Assembly (NCBI GenBank): GCA_004802645.1
Contig: SRKS01000004.1
Location: 2,480,001 to 2,544,000, forward strand
Origin: Amesomyces nigricolor
Taxonomy: Eukaryota; Ascomycota; Sordariomycetes; Sordariales; Chaetomiaceae
Direction of reading: 5' to 3'
Length of the DNA: 64,000 nt
In this document: positions 1 through 8,816 of the stretch, piece after piece
How the letters are laid out: each line of letters begins with the position of its first letter
Position numbering within the stretch: the first letter of the stretch is position 1
The notes under the pieces: generated by a model
The model's database searches: none
Told to the model about the DNA's origin: nothing
The model's input: only the letters and a program-made list of their open reading frames with translations
Program-made: the position numbers and the translations under genes

Positions 1-538
1 GCCCTCCTCCTCTCCATCTGCGCCCCGCGCTTCATCGACGACATCCGCACGAACGCCCTCCGCAAAACCTACCGCACCTACCTCCACCGCCACCGCGCCT
101 TCTTCTTCCGCGCCAAATTCGACGTCGAATCAACCCTCCGCAGCAAACACCACGGCCGTCCCACCGTTCCCCCTCCCCCGCGCCAAATTGGGCTCCGCTG
201 CGTCTACTGCGACGTCGAATTCAAAACAGAGTCCCTCGGCGCCGGCCCCAACCCCCCTCCCCTCCCGCGCAGCGGAAGCGGCATCCCAAATTTCATGACC
301 GCCGCTAACGGTGCCACCACCACAACCACTACCTCTACAAACACACCCTCCCCCAACCCCCGCGCCGCCCGCCAGCAGCAGCAGCAATCGAACCCGTACA
401 CAGACAAGATGGTCACAGCAGGCATCTCCTGCCCCAATTGCAAACAACACCTCCCGCGGTGTGTCGTCTGCCTCGAAGTCGTCGGTATGCCGCGCAGCGA
501 TGGCAATACCCACAATCCCACCCCTACTCTCAACACCC

Positions 539-581
<43 letters not shown>

Positions 582-864
582 AATGTCAATGTCCCACTCC
601 ATCTCATCCTCATCAAGGGGAGGGGGTGGGAGTGTTAGCGGCGCTGGTGGTAGTGTTAGCGGTGGTGGTGGGGTTGGGATTGGGGAATTGTTGGATGATA
701 AGGCGACAAGGACGGGGCGGTTCCCGACGTTTTGTGTGAGCTGTGGACATGTGTTGCATCTGGACCATGCGAGGCAATGGTTTGCGAGGCATCGGGAGTG
801 TCCGGTGCCGGAGTGCAGGTGTTTGTGTAATGTGAGGGGGAATGAGGATTTAGATTATCCGTAG
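1..864 (+). CDS. SEA complex subunit MIO/Sea4-like, C-terminal part (5' truncated)
   Basis: The frame is open from base 1 to a TAG at 862-864, so only the C-terminus is in the window. Four Cys-rich blocks occur in the order typical of the MIO/Sea4 C-terminus: LRCVYCDVEF (about 199-228), SCPNCKQHLPRCVVC (424-475), FCVSCGHVLHLDHARQWF (731-784) and CPVPECRCLC (799-828). In this family they form a zinc-ribbon/RING-like module. Sea4/MIO is a subunit of the SEA (GATOR2) complex at the vacuole, which controls TORC1 in response to amino acids. The polypeptide carries species-specific fillers: a CAG run at 541-578 coding for polyglutamine, and a Gly/Ser-rich stretch (about 616-690), both between the second and third Cys blocks. 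The beta-propeller expected at the N-terminus lies outside the window. The family call rests on the Cys pattern and is fairly secure. Confidence 0.78.
541..580 (+). repeat. CAG/CAA trinucleotide repeat coding for polyGln
   Basis: About 13 consecutive CAG codons, then CAA, lie in frame inside the MIO-like gene. A shorter CAG run lies at 373-387. Such tracts are often polymorphic between strains. Confidence 0.9.
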
Positions 865-3482
865 GCGGGGTGGGTGAGGTGGGTGAGGTGGGAGGAGGGT
901 TGTGGCGGGGTTGAGTGTTGATGCTGGTTGTTGATGGTAATCTGCATTGGTTGGACGGAGGGAAATTTTTTGAACGAGGACTCAGTGTTCTGTAACTTGT
1001 GTTGGATGTGCCGGTTGAGGGTATTTTTGGGCGAGATCTTGGGGTTGGGAGAGCATTGTGTGTAACCATGTTTTTGTTCTCACTGTCACTAAAGGCCACA
1101 CTAGACAGACGGAGGGGAGGAATACCACAATGAATCAATACCTTGAATTGTTTCAAGCATGCAGTTGTGAATACCTCTGTCGGAGGCACTTTTGACATAG
1201 AACACAACTCCCCCTAGTCTGCTTCTCTTCCCCTGGGGACCTCTCGAGAACAGTCGGAATCCCACAAACCAAACAAGCTTTCCCCCCTCTGCACCACCAC
1301 TTCAATGACGCCAGAGCCAAGCGCCTTGCCCAGCCTTGCCCAGCCGTGTGGTTCTGTCCTCCGGAAATTCCACGTGCAGCCAAGCAAAAGCCACGTTCGA
1401 TTCCTCTTCCTTCGGGAAGAAGCCGCAGCGCGCAAGTTGGCTTTCTCTGGGCACCTCTGGGCGCTGCTCTGGGCAAACGGCCAGCATCGCGGCAAAGAGG
1501 GGGAAGATCGAACGCCGAACGGATGACGGACAACCGGGCCAAGCAAAAACCTGGGGTCAGCAGGCCTCGGCGGCTGGGCGGTCTCTTGGCCAGACTCCGG
1601 GCCAAGAGGGGGGGCCAAGAAGAGCCAAGAAGAACAAGAGGTCGCCAAGGCGAGGAGCCAAGGGGCCAAGGAGGGGGTGGATGGGATCGGATGGGATGGA
1701 TGGGACACAGATGGGACGTCAGGAGGACGACCAAGGTGAGATGATACGGGGGGTTTTGGGGGGAGACTTGTTGGTGAGGCATATTCAAGCATGTACATAC
1801 TGTACACACGACTTTATCACAGCCTGGCTACTTGAGAACAGAGACACACACAGAGAGAGAAGACATCAACTGCCGCCGCAATCTTCAGTGACAGCGATCT
1901 TCACGTGTTGGCGTGCTTGGCCGGAGATCTTTTCGCAACGGGGTGGGACCCCTCTCCAACAGTGGGGGGTCTTTTCCCCGGGGACATGGCATCACATCAT
2001 GCGGGCTGCGCTGAAAGAGCCGGAGGGCGAGACCATCAGCTGGCAAAGGTCCCGAGAGAACCCCTTCGGCAGCAGTCAATTGGGGTGATCATCTGTCACC
2101 CCACCTACCCAGGCGCGTGGCAAGAGACGGGCCAGCCAGCGGCGGGCATCGTCGGCTGGGATGGTGGGGAGGAGAAGGGGAAGGGGGGAAGAAGCAGGCG
2201 ACGTTGCACACCACGTGTTGGCGGTTTGGCATTGGCACACACATCAGACGGGCTTGACTCGCACGTCTGTCTTGGCCAGTTTGGAGTGCGCTGAAATGAA
2301 GTTCCAAGCGAAAAGGGGGCTGTGTTCGACCCAGGCTGATGGTATTCGCTGGGACGGACAACGGTGCTCGGGGGCAACGGGTTGCCAAGCGCTTGGCACG
2401 CGGAGGGTGATCTCTTGGCTGGAAGGGATGCTTGGCATCAATCAGCTGGCGCCGGTGGGAGGAGAGGACTGTGGTAATAGGTTGGGGTTGTCGTATCGGG
2501 CCGGGCTGTTGATTGTCCAGAGCCATTATCTCCAGATTGCCCTCAGACCCGCGAAAGGAAGTGTTTGCTTGTCCAGAGAGAAGAGGGAAATCCCCAACGC
2601 GATTATCCCATGCCGCAGCAGACAGAACGGAAGAAGCACACATGGGCCGAGGAATCGCTCGATCTGGAGCAGCAGGGAGGAGGGAGCAGCAGGGGAAGGA
2701 AAGCCTGGCGAGCCTGGGCACTCTGGGCACAGCGTGTGACCAGGAGGCAAGCGCGATGGGGGCAATGAGGGCCGCCAAGACATTTCTTGCAAATACCAAG
2801 CCTTGGCGATGACTTGGCAGAGCTTGGCGCACCTTGGCGGCAAAGTCGCACTGTTAGGGGTCAGGCGGAAAGACGCGGGAGACTCACACTTGGCAGGGTC
2901 TTGCCCCAACAGCTGGTACATCCTGCGGTCCGAGAGCTCCAGTGCTGACCAATGACACGCGCCTCCCCCCGAGGCCGTGACTCGCCAAGAATCTGCCAAG
3001 AGCCACCGCCAATGTTCTGCAGAGAGCGAGGGCGTAATAAAGACAGAACGGCCCGCTGTTCTTCCTGAGCTCAGTCGTTGATCGCTTTCCTCTCAATCGA
3101 CTCTCAAGCATCGCTCCGCATCGCGCCTTCGAAACACCGCGTTGGGATCCTTCGAAGTTGCGTCAACTGCACCCTCGGCTGTCTCTGCGGACCCCTGTTT
3201 TCCCCCAAGCGCCGCGCCTGACACTCTCTTGGCCTTGGCACCGCCAACCATTCGACTCTGGGCGTTTCTTGGGAAAAAGTGGGGCCTAGGGCTTGTCTCG
3301 TGTGCCCTCCGACGCGCGCCGCCAAAGGCTCGAGTCCCGTGACCAAAACAAACCACTGCCCCGCACAGCAGGCAGCAGCCCACAAAAACTACCCCACGTG
3401 ATTCTCGGGTCGGAAAAACAATCAATACCGAACCATCACTCAGCGACAAGACTGCCAAGCATCGGCAGAACACGCACGAGCC
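865..3482 (+). promoter_or_regulatory. Long pacC upstream region dense in PacC sites
   Basis: No convincing coding region lies here, although the + strand holds several shadow frames. I count about 28 matches to the PacC target GCCARG on either strand. Plus-strand sites start near 1316, 1379, 1538, 1601, 1614, 1624, 1644, 1657, 1665, 2384, 2774, 2984, 2995 and 3454. Minus-strand sites start near 1585, 1916, 2271, 2392, 2414, 2431, 2704, 2802, 2813, 2823, 2833, 2889, 3228 and 3234. Around two would be expected by chance in this length. Four CACGTG palindromes occur at 1371, 1902, 2212 and 3395. The region also contains the 3' end of the MIO-like gene. PacC is known to bind GCCARG and to regulate its own gene in Aspergillus, so autoregulation is the natural reading. 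Confidence 0.75.
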
Positions 3483-5313
3483 ATGTCGGCTGTCTCACCC
3501 ACCCAGACCCCTGCCACCACGGCTGAGGGCAACAACAACGCCGCGCCAGCTGCTACCGCCGCTCCGGCCCCTACCTCGGCCTCGTCGACCTCGACCCCGA
3601 ACGGCACCACCCCCGCCCCGTCCAATGGCGCGACCGCTAGCTCCGCGTCCAGCGCCGGTGCCGACGATAGCCTCGTCTGCCGCTGGGACCAGTGCAGCGA
3701 GCGCTTCACGGCCCCCGACGCTCTCTATGTATGTCTTCGCTGTATTCAATTGACTTGGGCCATACTGACTGACCCCCCAGGAACACATCTGCGAGAAGCA
3801 CGTCGGTCGCAAGAGCACCAACAACCTCAACCTGACCTGCCAGTGGAACCAGTGCCGCACCACCACCGTCAAGCGCGACCACATCACCTCCCACATCCGC
3901 GTCCACGTCCCGCTCAAGCCGCATAAGTGCGACTTCTGCGGCAAGTCGTTCAAGCGTCCCCAGGATCTGAAGAAGCACGTCAAGACTCATGCCGACGACT
4001 CGGTGCTGGTCGCGGGTAGAGCCCCTCAGGACCAACCCGGCGGCGTGAACCCCGCCTACCGCCCCCACCCGGGCACCAAAGGTATGCAAGCTGCGCCGAC
4101 TGCAGTCCTCTCTTGACCCGAGGCTAATCCGCCTCCAGCGCCTCCAGGCTTCTATGATCACAATGGCCAGATGCGCGGTGCTAACCAGGGCCACTTCGGC
4201 CATCCCCACCAGAATGGTCAGGGTAGCTATTATGCCCAGCACCCGCCCCCGCCCCCGTCCTACCACGCCCCGATGTACTACCAGGGCCCCATGGGCGGCC
4301 CCCGTCCCGACTACATCGGCCACCAGGCTGCCGGCTTCGATCCTGCCCGTAAGCGCGGCATGGACGACCTGAACGAGTTCTTCGGCAGCATCAAACGCCG
4401 CCAGATTGACACTCACTCGTACTCCCAAATCGGCCGCTCGCTGATGCCGCTGCATACCACCATGGGCATGCATGCCGGCGGCGGCTTGGCTGCCGAGTAC
4501 ATGCCGCAGGCCCCGCACACCCTCGGTGCTGCTGGCCCCCACGGCCCGCTCACCCAGCACTACTACCTGCCTCCGATGCCCAATCTCCGAACCAAGGAGG
4601 ACCTCCAGCAGATCGACCAGCTGCTTGAGCAGATGCAGCACACCATCTACGAGAACACGGGCTCGCCCGGTTCGCAGTACGCCCCCGTCGACATGCGCCA
4701 CGCCCGCCCCACGGCCGACCCGTACGCCATCTCGGCCGCCCAGGTCGTGTCGCCGCTCGCCGCGCCCGTCCACTCGTCCGGCGGCACCCCCGCCGTGACC
4801 CCGCCGTCGAGCACTATGTCATACACATCGGGCCACTCGCCAACCGCCTCGTCCGTGGGCATGTCGCCCTCGTCGCGCCACAGCTCGACCTCGGTCTCCT
4901 ACCCCAACCTCCCCAGCCGCCCCAACCTCCCCTACCCCTCCACCACGGGCCTGGGTTCGACCTTCACGCACACGGAGCGCCGCCTGTCGGGCGGCATGCT
5001 GCAAAGCGCCAGCGCTGGCGCTGCCCGCAGCAGCCCGCGCGACGGCGACCGCACCCCGACCCCCAAGGCCGCCGACGGCGTCGCCGTCAGCTCCCCCTCG
5101 GAGCAGTCCGAGCCCGGCGAGGGCGAGACCTACGACGAGTGGTTGCACAACATGCGCATCATTGAGGGTCTGCGCGCTGCGATCAAGGAGCGTCTTCACC
5201 GCCGCGAGTATGAGGAGGAGTCCGCTTCGATTGACCCCATGCTACAGGGCGGTGACCGCGGTGCCCGGCCTGGTGTGTCGTATCCGACGCTGCCGCCGCC
5301 GCCGACTCAGTAA
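3483..5313 (+). CDS. pacC: PacC/RIM101 pH-responsive C2H2 transcription factor
   Basis: Three exons: 3483-3728, 3781-4081 and 4139-5313, giving 573 residues. Three C2H2 fingers span about residues 66-160: a divergent first finger (LVCRWDQCSERF), then EKHVGRKSTNNLNLTCQW and KPHKCDFCGKSFKRPQDL. The inter-finger sequence TTTVKRDHITSHIRVHVPLK is characteristic of PacC. A second conserved box, DLNEFFGSIKRRQID, lies near residue 260, and an acidic/helical segment (YDEWLHNMRIIEGL) lies near the C-terminus. In Aspergillus, full-length PacC is cleaved at alkaline pH through the Pal pathway and the proteasome; the short form activates alkaline genes and represses acid genes. The N-terminal 60 residues are Ala/Thr/Pro-rich, as usual. 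A second in-frame acceptor 9 bases downstream (AG at 4146-4147) could give a three-residue-shorter isoform. The upstream region is packed with its own binding sites. Confidence 0.95.
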
Positions 5314-6160
5314 GCGGCCTGCGTAATGGAAGAAGTTGTTGAGGAAGGGGTATGATGGGTGTATGGGGCATGGCTGTTGAGCATTCCTTTTCTGCCATGC
5401 GTTGTTCTTTGTTTCGTTTTTTTTGGAGCGATGCTTCTTCTCCGCCAATCTGCCATGTAGCAGGCTGGTGATATTTCCTCTTTCCCCCCCGCCAGGTCTG
5501 TTTTGATTTGGCACTCAACTCCGCAGAAAGAAAAGGACACACATGGGATATTCTGTCGCTTCTCTCCTTCAACTGAGGTGTCGCGGATGGAGCATTGCTG
5601 TAGTCTGGTTGTGAGTATGCGAGTCTGTCACATGGGGAAGTAGGATGGGCGGTTTGTTTTTTCCTGGGGTATTGAGCATGATGGTCTGTCGGATTCGGTT
5701 ATGTAAGCTAGGACTCTTCTGCTATTTGGGTGTTTCTAGATTATCCTCACTCTGCAATACAAGGTTGTAAGCCTAAGATGTGTGGTTCGATCGTGATGTG
5801 GGGGGGTGTGGTGATCTATGTTGCTCCTTAGGCATAATGGGTGAGACATTGGGTCTGTGGTGGGATACGAGCTGCTTCTCCCCGTCTGCCATTACACAAC
5901 AGGTACGGAATGTAGTTGACTCTCCTTGCCTTGCTGATGCCTGTTGGGCGCCAGAAGCAACAATAACATGATTGTCAGGACAGAGTGAGGTGTTGTCGAG
6001 ATAGGGTCGTATTAATGCAATTCTGCTCCACACACCGCTGCTATACTATAATTACAACAGTACATCAGTAACCTTCGAACGTCCCTTTCCTACAGCCTTA
6101 CACTCCCATCTCTCGTCATTCATCATCATCATAATACCCCCCCCCTCTTCATAAAGCTGC
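5314..6160. other. Convergent intergenic region, 3' UTRs
   Basis: This lies between the 3' end of pacC (+) and the 3' end of the minus-strand gene at 6161. It is T-rich on the pacC side. No conserved frame, RNA gene or repeat is seen. Confidence 0.6.
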
Positions 6161-8124
6161 TCACAACACCCGCCAAATCGCCCCCGCCCTCGGCCCCTCC
6201 TCATCCACCGCCCTCCGATTCATCTCCCTCACCCACCGCATCTCCTCCGCCGCCACCTCCCGCTCAATCTCCTCCATAACATCCAACTCCGCCAACATCC
6301 CATGCACCAGCGCGCGACACCCCGCCAGCATCCTCCCCAAACTAGACATCTCCCCATCAGACATCGGCCCCCCATCCCCCAACCCTCTCAACTTCCTCCG
6401 CCACCCATCTAACCTCCTCCCCAATACTGCACACTCCTCCCTCCACGCCTGATCCAGCTCGGGAATGAGCACCAGCTCCCGCGCATCTCCCAACCCTCCC
6501 TGCCGCTGCTCATATTGTCTCCTGGATGAGATGATTTCCTCCACCCTCCCAACCCACCTTCCAAACCCCCCCACAACTCTCTCGTATCGTCCCCCCTGCT
6601 CCCCACCAACCAAACCCCATAACCCCGTCACAACTTCATCCAACGCCGCCACTTTCTCTTCCAACCCCCCGTGCAACCTCCCCTGTCCTGCAGCGGCCCA
6701 GGCAGCTAACTGCCCCAACCCCCTCTCTGCTTGCAATTCTCCCTCGAGCTGGCTTACATCCTGCTCTGCGGAAGCAACATTTTCGAAGCGTCCTTGTAGT
6801 GTCTGTCTGGCACTGTCCTTCCACTGGCTCATCACTGAAAGCGCTTGGTTATGCAAGAGAGAGAGTTGCAGGAGGTCTGTCTGGAGGCGGGCTACTTGGG
6901 GGTCGGTTGAGAGTGCTGAGAGTGCTGGTTGTGATGATTGTGGTTGTGAATGTGGACGTGATGATGATGGGAGGGGGGTGTGGGAGGATGGAAGGGGCGG
7001 GAGGTGTTTGGATGTTGAGGGGGGGTAGTGTTTTGATATGGAGGGGGGGGGAAGTGATGGGGTTTAGAGGTGGATGGGGTTGAGGGGAGGGTTTTTGTCG
7101 TGAGGGGTTTGGTGGTGCTGGGGTTGTATAAGGAGACGGGTCTTGGTTTGAGCGGGGTGAGAGGGGTTAGTCTTGGTGTGTTGGTGGCTGTGGTAGGCCG
7201 TTGTGGTGGGAGGCTCGGGAGGGGTTTGCTGGTGCTGCTTTGGGTGGTGGAGGGTTTGGTTGGGGGGCGGGGGAGGGATTTGGGGGTTGCTGAGATGGGG
7301 CCTCGGGGCGGTAAGATGGACAGGGCTTTGGTGGAGGAGATGGAGGGTTGGCATCGTGGGGTTAGACCGGCGGCAGCAGCTGCAGTTGTGGCGATAGATG
7401 GGCGCCGGGATAGTCCGTTGGTGGCAGCGGCACTAATCGAGGCAACTGACGAACGCCGGGATAGACCGCCGTTGGCGGCAGCAGCTGTTGTGGCAACCGA
7501 CGGCCTGCGGGAGAGACTAGTTCGCGGCGGTCGCGAGCGGTCCGGCGCCGGCCCTGATGTTGTTGTTGTAGACGTACTGGTAGTAGACGCCTGCGACGGC
7601 GGGCGCCCGGACAAGGTCGTCACGGAAGACTTGGCGCGGACATGCCGGATGGATCGGGCCGGGCCTGTGACTCCCTGTCCGACACTTGCGCCGGAGGCGA
7701 CCCGTGGGCGGGAGGTGGGGACGCCGGAGGAAGTAGTTGGTCTCGTTGCTAACGGTAACGCTCCACCTGATGTAGCCGGCCGGGGCGAAGGCGCTGGCTG
7801 ACGGATTGATGGTGCTCGGACAAGGCGACGGCTCGGGGACGGCGGTTCCGGAGCGGCGGGATCCTTCTGCCGGGCCGAGGCCGGGGTGATGCGGCTGAAG
7901 ACTCCCGACACCGGGCGGCTTCTCGCTGCGCTGGTGGTTGCGCTTCTTGTCAGACGAGTTGTGGTGGGTGCTGGGGCCGGCGGCTGTCCCTTGCTGGGCA
8001 GTCTGGTGGGCGAGACATTGCGGTTGGGGTCGCTGGTGCCGCTTGTTGTGGTCTGCGTCCTGGCGCTGGGCTGCCGCAGGGATCGAGTGCGCGACAAGGC
8101 GCTGCCTGTGTTTATTGATGACAT
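6161..8124 (-). CDS. Ser/Thr/Pro-rich protein with C-terminal coiled coil (frame break)
   Basis: Two long minus-strand frames together make one plausible protein. Residues from ATG 8124 down to about 7050 are basic and Ser/Thr/Pro/Arg-rich, with repeats such as GLSRRSSVASI and GLSRRPSIAT. A second frame, open from about 7065 to the stop at 6161, begins Ser/Pro-rich and continues as a helical region (DPQVARLQTDLLQLSLLHNQ onwards) to the C-terminus. The frames differ by one base. No GT-AG intron of suitable phase is visible between them, and a C9 run (plus-strand G9 at 7043-7051) sits where the switch is needed. One missing C would join them into about 650 residues. A basic disordered N-terminus followed by helices is also the architecture of augmin HAUS8-type microtubule proteins, but I see no diagnostic motif, so the function is unknown. 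Confidence 0.55.
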
Positions 8125-8816
8125 TGTGTGGGTATCCTTCTGTGTGTCTCGGCGCCGTCACCGCAATGTAAGAGCCAGAGACACACTTGATGATTTGTGT
8201 TTGTTGATGTTGATGTTGACGCCAGCCTCCGACTTGGAAGTTGTTGGTTCAGGTTTGGCGTTTCCTCTTTTGGGGGCTCACAGGGCGCTAAAGTCGACGC
8301 TAAAGTCGACGCTAAAGCAGACCCTTGTAGCAGGGCGTTCTTGGCTTCAGCTCCCGACGCCTCACCACCCGCAGCGGGGCTGTTGCAGCTCGGCACCACC
8401 GTCCGATGTTGACGTTGCACTGGAGAAGCTGGCAGATGTGATCTGATCTTCGATCAAGCCTAATCAGTATTTCAGGCAGAGGAGAGGACAGGAGATATGA
8501 TCTTCATAATGCTTTGTCAAGTTCCAGAGTCTCTGTGTTCATTGTTGTTCGTTGCTTTCCTTTTCTTTTGTTCATCTAGCCAAAGAGAAAATCTCACATT
8601 TTCCAGGATATGTGATATCTTCATGGTGATAGACTCATCACCCGCATCCTCTACTTACAAGCACATGTACCGCCGGGTCGGCTTCTAATCATCCAGAAAG
8701 TCTAAGCAGATCTACCGCTTTTTGAACCAAAGAAAAACCAACGAAATGAATCCAAGAGGAGGTATATCCGGTATCTCCAAGAAATTCCAAGAAATAAACC
8801 AATCTCCTCCTTTCTC
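8125..8816. other. Intergenic region between tandem minus-strand genes
   Basis: This holds the promoter and leader of the 6161-8124 gene and the downstream end of the 8817-11474 gene. Apart from a short 12-bp tandem repeat at 8287-8317 I see nothing in it. Confidence 0.5.
8287..8317. repeat. 12-bp tandem repeat, about 2.5 copies
   Basis: The unit GCTAAAGTCGAC is repeated twice perfectly, followed by a partial third copy (GCTAAAG). It lies upstream of the minus-strand gene starting at 8124. Confidence 0.85.

Noticed and set aside
656..1809. Long minus-strand frames downstream of the MIO-like gene
   Set aside because: They overlap the antisense of GC-rich regulatory sequence and the MIO 3' end, and show composition bias with no motif.
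3706..4773. 355-codon minus-strand frame across pacC
   Set aside because: Antisense shadow of a GC-rich coding sequence; pacC on the other strand is certain.
7070..7801. Plus-strand frame across the Ser/Pro-rich gene
   Set aside because: It is the antisense of a low-complexity coding stretch; no fungal motif is visible.
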